From Streptomyces sp. DH-12 (GTDB lineage: Bacteria > Actinomycetota > Actinomycetes > Streptomycetales > Streptomycetaceae), in NCBI RefSeq assembly GCF_002899455.1, contig NZ_PPFB01000001.1, forward strand, positions 1,116,001 to 1,180,000: DNA of 64,000 bases. Direction: 5' to 3'. The translations under genes were made by a program, and so were the position numbers. Every line of letters starts with the position of its first letter. Within the stretch, counting starts at the first letter, position 1. Of this stretch, positions 9,176 to 19,376 are shown piece after piece. The notes under the pieces were generated by a model. It was not told the origin of the DNA. It saw nothing but the letters and a program-made list of their open reading frames with translations, and made no database searches.

Positions 9176-9223
9176 GCGCCCGGCCCCGCTCCCGTCACCC
9201 CACTCAACGAAAGGACGATTCCC

Positions 9224-10141
9224 GTGGACAGCATGCGTGATCGTTTCGCCCCTGTCGTCACCCGGCTGCTGGACGAGGACCCGCGGGTCGCCGTGGTCCT
9301 CGCGGAGGTCGGCGCGGACCGCTTCGACGAGGCGCTGCGCCGCCACCCGGACCGGGTGGTCAACGTCGGCATCCGGGAGCAGTTGCTGGTCGGCGCGGCG
9401 TCCGGAATGGCGCTGACCGGGCTGCGGCCCGTGGTGCACACCTTCGCCAGCTTCCTGGTGGAGCGGCCGTTCGAGCAGGTCAAGCTGGATCTCGGGCACC
9501 AGGGCGTGGGCGCGGTACTGGTGAGCGCCGCCGCGTCCTTCGACTGGCCCGCCGGCGGCTACACCCACATGGCGCCGGGCGACGTGGCGCTGCTCGACAC
9601 CCTGGACGGCTGGACCGTGCACGTGCCGGGTCATCCGGACGAGGCCGAGACGCTGCTGCGGCACGCGGTGGCCGCCGGTGACGACAAGGTGTACGTACGG
9701 CTGTCGCTGCAGTCGAACGCGGCCGGCCGGCCCGTGGACGGGCGGCACTTCCTCACCGTCCGGGAAGGGCGCGCGGGAGTGGTGGTCGCGGTGGGGCCGA
9801 TGCTGGACCCCGTGCTCGCGGCGACGGAGGACATGGACGTCACCGTGCTGTACGCCACCACGGTGCGCCCCTTCGACGCGACCGCGCTGCGCCGGGCCAC
9901 CGCGACGGCGGGAACGGACGTCGTGCTGGTGGAGCCGTACCTGGCGGGCACCTCGACGGGCGCGGCGAACGACGCGCTGGCCGACGTGCCGCACCGGGTG
10001 CTGGGGCTGGGCGTGGGGCGGGGGGAGCTGCGGCGCTACGGGCAGTTCGACGAGCACCTCGCGGCGCACGGTCTGGACGCGCGGTCGCTGCGCGAACGGA
10101 TCGCCCGGTTCACCGCCGGGAGCGTGCCCGTCGGCGTCTGA
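9224..10141 (+). CDS. transketolase, C-terminal (PYR and C) subunit
   Basis: A 305-residue protein holding the pyrimidine-binding and C-terminal domains. VVNVGIREQLLVGAASGMA carries the Glu that activates the TPP aminopyrimidine. The GTG start at 9224 has AAAGGA about 9 bases upstream. It is in one operon with the N-terminal subunit; a terminator follows. Two-subunit transketolases are common for dedicated pathways (for example C5-unit transfer in secondary metabolism), so the true donor and acceptor cannot be read from sequence alone. Confidence 0.87.
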   Translation: MDSMRDRFAPVVTRLLDEDPRVAVVLAEVGADRFDEALRRHPDRVVNVGIREQLLVGAASGMALTGLRPVVHTFASFLVERPFEQVKLDLGHQGVGAVLVSAAASFDWPAGGYTHMAPGDVALLDTLDGWTVHVPGHPDEAETLLRHAVAAGDDKVYVRLSLQSNAAGRPVDGRHFLTVREGRAGVVVAVGPMLDPVLAATEDMDVTVLYATTVRPFDATALRRATATAGTDVVLVEPYLAGTSTGAANDALADVPHRVLGLGVGRGELRRYGQFDEHLAAHGLDARSLRERIARFTAGSVPVGV

Positions 10142-10161
10142 CCCGCTGCTCGGGCACGGGA

Positions 10162-10213
10162 CACGCGCGGTGCGGCCGCCGGGACCCCCCTCCGGACCCG
10201 GCGGCCACGCGTG
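10162..10213. terminator. bidirectional terminator
   Basis: GGCCGCCGGG (10174-10183) pairs with CCCGGCGGCC (10197-10206), and the outer CACGCG/CGCGTG also pairs. It lies between the convergent transketolase and YjbR-like genes. Confidence 0.65.
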
Positions 10214-10270
10214 ATCGGGATCATGCCACGGGGCACTGACAACCGGATGGGGCCGCTGGCCCCGAAGCCC

Positions 10271-10630
10271 TCAGCCCTCCGGCGCCAGCCCCAGCCGGGG
10301 GTGCGCCTCGAGCAGCCGGGACGGCGCCGCCTGCCGCCAGGAGTCGGCGAGGATGTCGCGCAGCTCGCCCTCGCCCTCCAGCGCCGCCAGCCGGACCCTC
10401 ACCCACGCGAACTGCGCCTCATGGCCGGCGATCCAGAACTTCTCCGGCTCGGCGAGGGCCAGTTCGTCCCGCTCCTCCTTCGGGCAGCGCACGGCGATGG
10501 ACGTCTCGTCCTCCGGCAGGGTGGCGAACATCTTCCCGGCGACCCGGAACGTGGGCATGCTCCAAGCGGTCTTCTCCGTCGTGTCCGGCAGGGACAGGGC
10601 GATCCGTCGTACGTCTTCGGCATCCGGCAT
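10271..10630 (-). CDS. MmcQ/YjbR family DNA-binding-like protein
   Basis: A 119-residue protein with the family features: an N-terminal DVRRIALSLPDTTEK segment, then FRVAGKMFATLPEDETSIAVRCP and a C-terminal helix pair. This is the CyaY-like fold of PF04237. Molecular role unknown; some members bind DNA. The ATG at 10630 is preferred to upstream GTG/TTG codons because the conserved region starts there. It is the last gene of a short minus-strand group after the GNAT gene (30-base gap). Confidence 0.8.
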   Translation of the reverse strand: MPDAEDVRRIALSLPDTTEKTAWSMPTFRVAGKMFATLPEDETSIAVRCPKEERDELALAEPEKFWIAGHEAQFAWVRVRLAALEGEGELRDILADSWRQAAPSRLLEAHPRLGLAPEG

Positions 10631-10660
10631 GGCAGGCACGGTAGCGGCCGCCACCGACAA

Positions 10661-11197
10661 TCACCCGGGGGGAGGCGACGGCAGCCGCTTGTAGTAGAGC
10701 GTCGTGGACCGCAGCACCCCGCCCGGGTCCGCCGCGTAGTCCGGGATCGCACCCGCCTCGGTCCAGCCGGACGCGCGGTACAGGCGCTCGGCGGGGCTGC
10801 CGGTCTCGGTGTCCAGGTGCAGCAGGGTGATGCCGTCCGCGGCCGCCGCCTCCTCCGCGACCGTCAGCAGCCGGCGTCCGAGCCCCTTCCCGCGGGCCGT
10901 GCGGTGCACCATCAGCTTCACCAGCTCCGCGCGGTGCCTGCTGTTGGGCTTGTCGGCGGGCAGGGCGAGGCTCACCGTGCCCAGCACCCGGCCGGGTTCC
11001 TCGTACGCCGTCCACACCGCGAGCCGGCCGGCGGCGACGGACGCGCACCGCTCCGTCCACCAGGCGGTCGCGGCCGCGCGGCCGAGCGGGGCGAGGAAGC
11101 CGACGGACGCGCCCCCGTCCACGGTGTCGGCCAGCAGCTCGGCCAACGCGTCGGTCATGCCCAGCAGCCGGGCGGCGTCAGGGCGTTCGACGATCAC
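10661..11197 (-). CDS. GNAT family N-acetyltransferase
   Basis: A 178-residue acetyltransferase. The acetyl-CoA binding motif A is visible as LMVHRTARGKGLGRRLLTVAEEAA (Q/R-x-x-G-x-G/A type, about residues 103-126). ERLYRASGWTEAG near residue 147 is the usual C-terminal GNAT strand-helix. The GTG start at 11197 overlaps the stop of the XRE-cupin gene (GTGA). Co-expression with an XRE-cupin regulator suggests control by its substrate, which is not identifiable. Confidence 0.83.
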   Translation of the reverse strand: MIVERPDAARLLGMTDALAELLADTVDGGASVGFLAPLGRAAATAWWTERCASVAAGRLAVWTAYEEPGRVLGTVSLALPADKPNSRHRAELVKLMVHRTARGKGLGRRLLTVAEEAAAADGITLLHLDTETGSPAERLYRASGWTEAGAIPDYAADPGGVLRSTTLYYKRLPSPPPG

Positions 11198-11775
11198 GGC
11201 CGCACCACCGCCACCACGTACCGCACGTCCTCGGGGCCGGGGCAGCGGAAGCGGGTGGGACCCCAGACACGCAGCCGGAGGCAGTCGCCCTCGCCGAGGC
11301 GGTGCTCGGTGTCCCCGTCGGTGACGGCGAGGGCGCCTTCGAGCACCCAGATGTGCTGTTCCAGACCGGGGACGGGCGGCCGGTCGTAGGGGATGTCCGC
11401 GCCGGCGGTCAGGCGTCCCTCGACGAGTTCGCCGCGCAGTCCCGCGTGCGGCGGGGACACGGAGCGGCGGACGAAGCCGGAGGCCCTGTCCTGCCACACC
11501 GGCTGGCGGGCGGCGCGCACCACGGGCGCGGGCTCCGCCTCGATCTCGCTGAGCAGCTGGGACATGGTGCGGCCGTAGACGGCGCAGAGGCGGTTGAGCA
11601 GGGAGGCGGTGGGGCTGGTCTCGGCCCGCTCGGCCCGGGAGAGCGTGGACCGGCTGACTCCGCTGCGTTCCGCCAACTCCCCCAGGGACCAGCCGTGTTC
11701 GGCCCGGAGCTCGGCCAGCCGGGCGCCCAGGCGCACATCGACGGGATCGGGGGCGACCCGTTCCTCCTGTTTCAT
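11194..11775 (-). CDS. XRE-family regulator with C-terminal cupin domain
   Basis: A 193-residue regulator. The helix-turn-helix is LAELRAEHGWSLGELAERSGVSRSTLSRAERA (about 18-50), and the second half is a cupin beta barrel (HIWVLEGALAVTDGDTEHRLGEGDCLRL) that could sense a small ligand. The promoter side of its ATG carries a palindrome that overlaps the start codon, so autorepression is likely. It is translationally coupled to the GNAT gene. This HTH-cupin type usually represses the adjacent enzyme gene. Confidence 0.85.
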   Translation of the reverse strand: MKQEERVAPDPVDVRLGARLAELRAEHGWSLGELAERSGVSRSTLSRAERAETSPTASLLNRLCAVYGRTMSQLLSEIEAEPAPVVRAARQPVWQDRASGFVRRSVSPPHAGLRGELVEGRLTAGADIPYDRPPVPGLEQHIWVLEGALAVTDGDTEHRLGEGDCLRLRVWGPTRFRCPGPEDVRYVVAVVRP

Positions 11776-11797
11776 ATCCGGGACGATATCCCGGATA
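11775..11797. promoter_or_regulatory. palindromic operator at the XRE-cupin gene
   Basis: TATCCGGGA-N5-TCCCGGATA: perfect 9-bp arms starting at the first base of the start codon. The right half nests a second palindrome, TATCC-C-GGATA (11787-11797). The position would block initiation, consistent with autoregulation. Confidence 0.6.
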
Positions 11798-11818
11798 AGA
11801 GCGGCCCGGAAGGGGCCC

Positions 11819-12724
11819 TCAGGCGTCTCCGGCGGCCGCGCGCAGCGCGTCGAGCACCGGGCGGATCAACGGGTGTCCCTCCGCGCCCCGGCGCACGGCG
11901 GCGAACACCCGGCGCGTGGGCGCCACCCCGTCGACCGGACGCACCACCACACCCGTGAGGTCCATGCCGCGCAGCGCCGACCGGGGCACCAGGGCCACGC
12001 CCACGTCGGCCGAGGCGAGGGCGACGACCGCGCGGAAGTCGTCCGAGGAGTGTTCGAGACGGGGCTGGAACCCGGCGTTCTCGCAGGCCAGCACGACCAC
12101 GTCATGGCACGGGTTGCCGGGGTACGGGCCGATCCAGGGGTCCTTGGCCAGCTCCGCGAGCGGCACCTCGGGGCCGTCGGCCAGCCGGTGGGTGACGGGG
12201 ACGACCGCGTCGAACGGTTCGGCGTACAGCGGGACGTGGGTGAGGCGCGGGTCGTCGGCGGGCGGCGCCCCGCGGTACTCGACCGCCACGGCGACGTCGA
12301 CCTGCCGGTCCAGGACCATCGGCAGGCTGGCGTCGCCCTCGGCGTCCTGCACCCGGATGCGGATGCCGGGCGCGGACCGGGCGAGGCGGGCCACCGCGGG
12401 CACGACGACCTGCGCGATGCCGGTGGCGAAGGCGGCCACCGTGACGGTGCCGGCCTCCCCCGCCCCGTACGCGGCCAGCTCGGCCTCGGCCCGCTCCAGC
12501 TGGGCGAGGACCGCGTGGGTGTGGCTGAGCAGGATCTCCCCGGCCGGGGTCAGCCGTACGCCCTTGGCGCCGCGCTCGACCAGGCGGTGGCCGGTCTCCT
12601 GCTCCAGCGCGGTGAGCTGCTGGGAGACGGCCGAGGGGGTGAGGTACAGCGCGGCGGCCGCCGCGGTGACCGTGCGGTGGTCCGCCACCGCACGGAGGAT
12701 GTGGAGCCGCCGCGCTTCGATCAT
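11819..12724 (-). CDS. LysR-family transcriptional regulator
   Basis: A 301-residue LysR regulator. The N-terminal winged HTH (RRLHILRAVADHRTVTAAAAALYLTPSAVSQQLTALE) is followed by a two-lobe substrate-binding domain from about residue 90. It lies 36 bases after kbl on the same strand, so it is probably transcribed with tdh and kbl. LysR regulators usually sit divergently from their targets; here a role in threonine/glycine metabolism is only suggested by position. Confidence 0.85.
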   Translation of the reverse strand: MIEARRLHILRAVADHRTVTAAAAALYLTPSAVSQQLTALEQETGHRLVERGAKGVRLTPAGEILLSHTHAVLAQLERAEAELAAYGAGEAGTVTVAAFATGIAQVVVPAVARLARSAPGIRIRVQDAEGDASLPMVLDRQVDVAVAVEYRGAPPADDPRLTHVPLYAEPFDAVVPVTHRLADGPEVPLAELAKDPWIGPYPGNPCHDVVVLACENAGFQPRLEHSSDDFRAVVALASADVGVALVPRSALRGMDLTGVVVRPVDGVAPTRRVFAAVRRGAEGHPLIRPVLDALRAAAGDA

Positions 12725-12760
12725 GGGATCGATTGTCTCAAACGGAGCGGGGCGCGACGC

Positions 12761-13960
<1,200 letters not shown>

Positions 13961-13986
13961 ACGGGGCTCCTGAGAAGGCGGATGGG

Positions 13987-15018
13987 TTACGCGGTCCAGT
14001 CGAGGATGACCTTGCCGCCCTTGCCGCCTGCGGCGTCCTCGAAGGCGGCCTCGAAGTCGCGGTAGGCGTAGCGGCCGGTGATCACGGGGGCGAGGTCGAG
14101 CCCGCCCTCCAGCAGCACCGACATGGCGTACCAGGTCTCGAACATCTCGCGGCCGTAGATGCCCTTGATGGTGATCATCGAGGTGACGACGCGGGCCCAG
14201 TCGACCGGGAACTCCTCGGCGGGCAGGCCCAGCATGGCGATGCGGCCGCCGTGCGTCATGTTGGCGATCATGTCGCGCATCGCCTCGGGGCGGCCGGACA
14301 TCTCCAGGCCGATGTCGAAGCCCTCGCGCAGGCCGAGGGTGTGCTGCCCGTCGGCGATCGTCGACTCGGCCACGTTCAGCGCCAGCGTCGCGCCGATCTT
14401 GCGGGCGAGCTCCAGGCGCTCCTCGCTGACGTCGGTGATGACGACGTTGCGCGCGCCGGCGTGCCGGGCCACCGCGGCGGCCATCAGGCCGATGGGTCCG
14501 GCGCCGGTGATCAGGACGTCCTCACCGACGAGCGGGAAGGACAGCGCGGTGTGCACGGCGTTGCCGAACGGGTCGAAGATCGCGGCGACGTCGAGGTCGA
14601 CGGGGACGCGGTGCACCCACACGTTGGTGGCGGGGAGCACGACGTACTCGGCGAACGCGCCGTCGCGGCCCACGCCGAGACCGACGGTGGCGCGGCACAG
14701 GTGGCGGCGGCCGGCCAGGCAGTTGCGGCACTTGCCGCAGACCAGGTGGCCCTCGCCGCTGACCCGGTCACCGGGCTTGATGTCGTCGGGGACGTCCCGG
14801 CCGGTCTCCACGACCTCGCCGACGAACTCGTGCCCGAGGACCAGCGGCGTGTCGATGGTCTGCCGCGCCCAGCCGTCCCAGTTCCGGATGTGCAGGTCGG
14901 TGCCGCAGATACCGGTGCGCAGCACCTTGATCAGCACGTCGCCGGGTCCGACGGCGGGCTCCGGGACGTCCGTGAGCCACAGCCCGGGCTCCGCCTTCTG
15001 CTTGACCAGCGCCTTCAA
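13987..15018 (-). CDS. tdh: L-threonine 3-dehydrogenase
   Basis: A 343-residue zinc-dependent medium-chain dehydrogenase oxidising threonine to 2-amino-3-ketobutyrate with NAD+. Catalytic zinc ligands are Cys38 (TGICGTD) and His63-Glu64 (LGHEF). The structural zinc site is Cys94, Cys97, Cys100 and Cys108. The NAD-binding glycine motif is [12 protein letters not shown]. The TTG at 15018 is chosen because AGGAG lies 8 bases upstream and the family begins MKAL; longer GTG/ATG frames would add an unrelated basic tail. It is first in an operon with kbl and lysR. Confidence 0.93.
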   Translation of the reverse strand: MKALVKQKAEPGLWLTDVPEPAVGPGDVLIKVLRTGICGTDLHIRNWDGWARQTIDTPLVLGHEFVGEVVETGRDVPDDIKPGDRVSGEGHLVCGKCRNCLAGRRHLCRATVGLGVGRDGAFAEYVVLPATNVWVHRVPVDLDVAAIFDPFGNAVHTALSFPLVGEDVLITGAGPIGLMAAAVARHAGARNVVITDVSEERLELARKIGATLALNVAESTIADGQHTLGLREGFDIGLEMSGRPEAMRDMIANMTHGGRIAMLGLPAEEFPVDWARVVTSMITIKGIYGREMFETWYAMSVLLEGGLDLAPVITGRYAYRDFEAAFEDAAGGKGGKVILDWTA

Positions 15019-15241
15019 CGCTACGGCTCCTGAGGGTGAGTCCCGGGTCCGGGCATGCCGAAGCGGCCCGGTCCGGGAAGAGGAGTGGAATCGCACTGCA
15101 ATCTGCCGTACGACACCCTCACCGGTCCATCGAGGATTTCTTAAGCGCTGCCACAGCTTTGCTTCACGCGTCACCCGTCCGGGCGCGGTCCCGTGACGGC
15201 GTGCGGCCGAGGCGCCGTCGCGGCGTCCGGCCGAGGGGGTG

Positions 15242-15817
15242 TCACAGCGGCCGCCCGTCGCTCTCCCTGCGCCGCAGCCGGGTGACGAGCTCCGCGGCCT
15301 GTGCCTTGATGGCGGCGAGGCCGGGCTGTCCCCAGCCGCGGGGCCGGACGTCGCTGACCGCCACGGTGCCGAGCACCATGCCGGTGCCGTCGGTGAGCGG
15401 CGCCCCCATGTAGGAGCGGACGCCGAACTCGTCCACCACCGCGTTGCCCGCGAACCGCGGGTAGTCGCCGACGTCCTCCAGCACCAGCGCCTTGCCGCGG
15501 GCGATCACGTGCGGGCAGAAGCCGTGGTCCCGGGGCAGCGCCCGGCCCAGCAGGGCGCCGGTGCCGTCGCCGCGGAGGACCGGGGCGACGCCCGGGGTGT
15601 GCAGGCCCGCGAAGAACTGCCCGTGCTCGCCGGGGAGGTTGACCACGGCGTAGGGCGCCCCGGTGAACTCGGCGAGGCCGCGGGCGAAGGCGTCGAGTTC
15701 GGGATCGGGGTGCTCCCCCAGTCCCAGCCGGCGCAGCCTGCGGGCGCGCTCCGGCGCCTGCCGGTCCTCCGGGGTGAGCAGCAGCCGACCGGCCGGGCGG
15801 GGCGGGTCGTAGCTCAT
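15242..15817 (-). CDS. GAF-domain protein of the conservon operon
   Basis: A 191-residue protein with a single GAF domain (about 40-180): [42 protein letters not shown] and [23 protein letters not shown] are standard GAF strands. It has no catalytic domain, so it is probably a sensor or adaptor for a small ligand. It follows cvnD by 59 bases on the same strand. Some conservons end with such an accessory gene. GAF ligand residues are not assignable. Confidence 0.8.
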   Translation of the reverse strand: MSYDPPRPAGRLLLTPEDRQAPERARRLRRLGLGEHPDPELDAFARGLAEFTGAPYAVVNLPGEHGQFFAGLHTPGVAPVLRGDGTGALLGRALPRDHGFCPHVIARGKALVLEDVGDYPRFAGNAVVDEFGVRSYMGAPLTDGTGMVLGTVAVSDVRPRGWGQPGLAAIKAQAAELVTRLRRRESDGRPL

Positions 15818-15876
15818 GGGCGGGCTCCCGGGGCGTGGGCGACGTTCATGGAGGGGCTCCGTGAGGGGTGCGGGGA

Positions 15877-16506
15877 TCACATGGGGGCGCCGTACCCCGT
15901 GGGTGTGGCGGGGGCGTGCGCGATGAGGTGGCGGACGAGGGTGAGCAGGGTCTGCACGCCGGAGCTGGAGATCCGGGCGTCGCAGCGGACGACGGGCACC
16001 TCCCCGGGGAGGTCGAGGGCGGCCCGCACCTCCTCGGGGGCGTAGCGGTACGCGCCGTCGAACTCGTTGACGGCCACGATGAATCCGAGGCCCCGCTGCT
16101 CGAAGAAGTCGACCGCGGCGAAGCACTCCTCCAGGCGCCGGGTGTCGGCGAGGATCACCGCGCCGAGCGCGCCCTCGCACAACTCGTCCCACATGAACCA
16201 GAAGCGTTCCTGGCCGGGCGTGCCGAACAGGTACAGCACGTGTGCGGCGTCGAGGGTGAGGCGGCCGAAGTCCATGGCCACGGTGGTCTCGACCTTGTTC
16301 TCGATGCCGTCGAGTCTGTCGGTGGCGGCGCTGACGGTGGTCAGCAGTTCCTCCGTGCTGAGCGGCGCGATCTCGCTGACCGCGCCGACGAAGGTGGTCT
16401 TGCCCACCCCGAACCCGCCCGCCACCAGGATCTTGAGGGCGGTCGGGAACAGGTCGTCGCCGTGCCCGGCGCCGTCGGCCCGGTCAGAGCTGTCGTCGTA
16501 GTCCAT
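15877..16506 (-). CDS. cvnD: conservon small GTPase CvnD
   Basis: A 209-residue Ras-like GTPase of the MglA/Cvn type. The P-loop is GGFGVGKTT (about 30-38), G3 is FGTPGQERF, and the G4 position has NEFD instead of NKxD, a common conservon variant. It overlaps cvnC by 23 bases. In conservons the four proteins form a membrane-associated complex reminiscent of eukaryotic GPCR-G-protein signalling, and they influence development and antibiotic production. Confidence 0.92.
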   Translation of the reverse strand: MDYDDSSDRADGAGHGDDLFPTALKILVAGGFGVGKTTFVGAVSEIAPLSTEELLTTVSAATDRLDGIENKVETTVAMDFGRLTLDAAHVLYLFGTPGQERFWFMWDELCEGALGAVILADTRRLEECFAAVDFFEQRGLGFIVAVNEFDGAYRYAPEEVRAALDLPGEVPVVRCDARISSSGVQTLLTLVRHLIAHAPATPTGYGAPM

Positions 16507-16861
16507 CGAGCACTGCCTCCAGAAGGGCCCGGTCCGTGGGGTGGTGGTGGAACGCGGGGGGTTTGTCGGTCAGCGCCCCCCAGTCGACGAGGTCCGCCAG
16601 CAGCACCTTGGTGACGGCCACCGGCAGCCCGAGATGGGCGGCGACCTCGGCGACCGGGACGGGGGCGCGGCACAGGTCGAGGGCCTGCGCGTGCTCGGGG
16701 CCGAGGTGACCGAGCGGGGTGGCGCCGGTGGCCCGCACCTGCGACATGAGGTCGAGGGCGACGGTCGGCCGGGTCCGGCCGTCGCTGACCGTGAAGGGGC
16801 GCACCAGCCGGCCGGCCGCGTCGTCGAGCCACGGCCCGTCACCGGCCGCCCGCACGCTCAA
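16484..16861 (-). CDS. cvnC: conservon DUF742 protein CvnC
   Basis: A 125-residue DUF742 protein with the family's RLVRPFTVSDGRTRPTVALDLMSQV N-terminal core and a winged-helix-like middle (PVPVAEVAAHLGLPVAVTKVLLADLVDWG). The TTG start at 16861 overlaps the cvnB stop (TTGA); a GTG at 16855 is an alternative. It is encoded between the roadblock and GTPase components. Confidence 0.9.
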   Translation of the reverse strand: MSVRAAGDGPWLDDAAGRLVRPFTVSDGRTRPTVALDLMSQVRATGATPLGHLGPEHAQALDLCRAPVPVAEVAAHLGLPVAVTKVLLADLVDWGALTDKPPAFHHHPTDRALLEAVLDGLRRQL

Positions 16862-17292
16862 GGCCTCATCGCCGGGGGCTCGGCACCCTGCTGCCGGGGA
16901 GCGGTCATCAGGTACGGCCGGACGGACTTGACCAGCATCGCCATCTCGTAGCCGAGCACCGCCGCGTCGGCCTCCCGGCCGGCCGTCACCGCGAGGCAGG
17001 TGCCGGACCCGGCGGTGGTGACGAACAGCAGCGTCGAGTCGAGCTCGACGACGACCTGCCGGACGTCGCCGCCGTCGCCGAAGCGGATGCCGGCGCTGCG
17101 GCCGAGGGAGTACAGGCCGGAGGCGAGGGCGGCCATGTGGTCGGCGGCGTCCGGGTCGAGGCCGTGGACGGACTTCACCAGTCCGTCGCAGGACAGCAGG
17201 ACGGCGCTCCGGGTGTGCGGTACGCGTTGCACGAGGCCGCTCATCAGCCAGTCGAGGTCGGAAACCTGGGCGGTCGGCGCATCGCTCGCCAT
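16858..17292 (-). CDS. cvnB: conservon roadblock/LC7 protein CvnB
   Basis: A 144-residue roadblock/LC7-domain protein: LDWLMSGLVQRVPHTRSAVLLSCDGLVKSV at the start is diagnostic. Roadblock proteins act as GTPase-activating or scaffolding partners of MglA-like GTPases, here CvnD. The ATG at 17292 lies 56 bases after the cvnA stop. Confidence 0.92.
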   Translation of the reverse strand: MASDAPTAQVSDLDWLMSGLVQRVPHTRSAVLLSCDGLVKSVHGLDPDAADHMAALASGLYSLGRSAGIRFGDGGDVRQVVVELDSTLLFVTTAGSGTCLAVTAGREADAAVLGYEMAMLVKSVRPYLMTAPRQQGAEPPAMRP

Positions 17293-17348
17293 GGTGGATC
17301 GACTCCTTGGGGTACGAAGGTCTGCGGGAGCGCTGGGGGCGGGGGTGG

Positions 17349-19376
17349 TCATCCGGCGGACGCGCTCCCGTCGTGCCGGGCGGTGTGGTCGGTGCGGGGT
17401 GCGGGCACGGCCGGCCGCGCGGGCGCGGGGGACTCCGGCTGGGACTCCGCGAGGCTGATGCCCCGTTGGAAGGCGGCCATCAGCTGGGGGTCGTGGCCGG
17501 CGACGTGCTCGCCGTCCTGCCGGGGCGCGGGCCCGTCGCGCAGCTGCGGCGCGATGTGCTCCTGGGCGCGGCGGCGGGGCAGCCGGGGTTTGCCCATCGT
17601 GCCGCGCACCGGGGTGGTGCGGGGCGCGAACGGGGTGGGCCGCGGGTCCCCGGCGCCGTCGTACCCGTCGTGCCCGTCCTGCCCGTCCTGCCCGCCGTGC
17701 CCGGTGGGGTGGACGCCGGGCACGGCCTCGGCGGGGGCGGGCCGCGCGGTGCGGGCGCCGCGCAGGGGCAGCGGCGGGGGTACGGCGCCGTCGTCGGGGG
17801 ACGGGGGCGGGGCACTGCCGGGGCGGGCGGCCGGGGTGAGGGGCGGCGCGGGGGCGGGGTTCCCGGCCGGGATGTTCCCGGCTGCGGGGGTGTGCGTCAC
17901 CGTGTTCGCCGGAGCCGGGGCGTCCGCCCGGGTGTCCACCGGGGCGGACGGAGCAGGTGGGTGACGGTCCGCCGGAACCGCGCCGGTCCCCGCCGGCGAC
18001 AGTACGGCGCCCGCCCCGGACGCCCCCGTCACGGCGGGCGGTTCGCCGCCGAGCAGGGACTGCGGGACCACCAGCACGGCCTGCACACCGCCGTAGATGT
18101 TGGTCTGCAGCCGGACGTGGATGCCGTGCCGCCGGGCGAGCTGGGATACCACGAACAGGCCGATCCGGCCGTCGGCCAGCAGGCTGGCGACGTGCACCTG
18201 GTCGGGGTCGGCGAGCAGCGCGTTCATCCGGTCCTGCTCGCCGGTGGGCATCCCGAGGCCCCGGTCCTCGACCTCGACGGCCAGTCCGGAGGTGACGAGG
18301 TTCGCCCGCAGCAGCACCTGGGTGTGCGGGGCGGAGAACACCGTGGCGTTCTCGACGAGTTCGGCGAGCAGGTGGATGACGTCCGCGACCGCGTGCCCGC
18401 GCAGGGTGCCGTCGACCGGCGGCACGAGCTTGACCCGCGAGTACTGCTCGACCTCGGCGATCGCCGAGCGCAGCACCTCGGTCATGGGCACCGGGTTGCT
18501 CCACTGGCGGCGGGAGACGGCCCCGCCGAGCACGGCGAGGTTCTCCGCGTGGCGGCGGATGCGGGTGGCGAGGTGGTCGACGTGGAAGAGCCCCTTGAGC
18601 AGGTCGGGGTCCTCCATCTCGTTCTCCAGCTCGTCGAGGATGGAGATCTCGCGGTGGACGAGGGACTGCAGTCGCCGGGCGAGGTTGACGAACACCTCGA
18701 GCTTCTGTTCGCTGCCGGCCTGGCTGGAGAGCCGCGCCGCCCGCACCACGGCGGCGACGGCGCCGTCGTGGGCGCGGGCGAGGTCGGCCGCGAGCTGGTC
18801 GAACTCGTCGCCGTCGTCCGCCGGTCCGGTGCGCCGGCCGCGCGGGGGCGGCGGCTCGCCGTTGCGCAGCGCCTCGACGAGAGCGTGCAGGTCGGCCTCG
18901 CGCCGTGCGGTGCCGCGCCGCAGGGCGCCCACGCGGTCGTGCACGGAGCGGGCCGCGCGCTCGGCGGCCACGGCGGCGATGACGATGCCGGCGAGGGCCA
19001 CGGCGGTGGCGCCGCCGAGCACCGCCCACAGCGCCCCGGTCGGCCGCATGCCGCTGGAGCGGACGGTGAACAGCACGGCGGCGCAGGCGCTCAGCGCCAC
19101 CGCGACGGGCGGCAGCACGGCGAGACGGAGGAGCTGGGACCGCAGGGGCGACTCGGGCGGGCCGGGCGCGGGGCGGGCCGGCGGACGTCCGTGCCGTCCT
19201 CCCTCGCGTCGCTCCGGCCGGGCGGCGGTGCCGTCGCGACGGGCTCCGGGGCCGGTTCCGGGGGCCTCGGGGGCGGCGCCGCTCTCGGGCGCGCGGGCCA
19301 CGACCGCGGCGCCGGCCGGTCCCGGGTGGCGGGACCCCTCGCCCCGTCGGCTCCCTCGTCCGCCTTGTGGCTGCAC
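17349..19376 (-). CDS. cvnA: conservon sensor histidine-kinase-like protein CvnA
   Basis: A 675-residue membrane protein. A disordered basic N-terminus (1-75) precedes two membrane segments (about 80-105 and 113-140) and a coiled linker. A kinase core follows: VNLARRLQSLVHREISILDELE in the dimerisation region, then an ATPase domain with ELVENATVFS (N-box), DRGLGMP (G1) and GRIGLFVVSQLARRHGI (G2). The usual phospho-accepting His is not obvious. Residues from about 440 onward form a long Pro/Ala-rich tail holding a short collagen-like run GQDGQDGHDGYDG. The tail may be a binding surface for CvnB-D. GTG 19376 is the most upstream start, with a GGGAG-type site upstream. Confidence 0.88.
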   Translation of the reverse strand: MQPQGGRGSRRGEGSRHPGPAGAAVVARAPESGAAPEAPGTGPGARRDGTAARPERREGGRHGRPPARPAPGPPESPLRSQLLRLAVLPPVAVALSACAAVLFTVRSSGMRPTGALWAVLGGATAVALAGIVIAAVAAERAARSVHDRVGALRRGTARREADLHALVEALRNGEPPPPRGRRTGPADDGDEFDQLAADLARAHDGAVAAVVRAARLSSQAGSEQKLEVFVNLARRLQSLVHREISILDELENEMEDPDLLKGLFHVDHLATRIRRHAENLAVLGGAVSRRQWSNPVPMTEVLRSAIAEVEQYSRVKLVPPVDGTLRGHAVADVIHLLAELVENATVFSAPHTQVLLRANLVTSGLAVEVEDRGLGMPTGEQDRMNALLADPDQVHVASLLADGRIGLFVVSQLARRHGIHVRLQTNIYGGVQAVLVVPQSLLGGEPPAVTGASGAGAVLSPAGTGAVPADRHPPAPSAPVDTRADAPAPANTVTHTPAAGNIPAGNPAPAPPLTPAARPGSAPPPSPDDGAVPPPLPLRGARTARPAPAEAVPGVHPTGHGGQDGQDGHDGYDGAGDPRPTPFAPRTTPVRGTMGKPRLPRRRAQEHIAPQLRDGPAPRQDGEHVAGHDPQLMAAFQRGISLAESQPESPAPARPAVPAPRTDHTARHDGSASAG

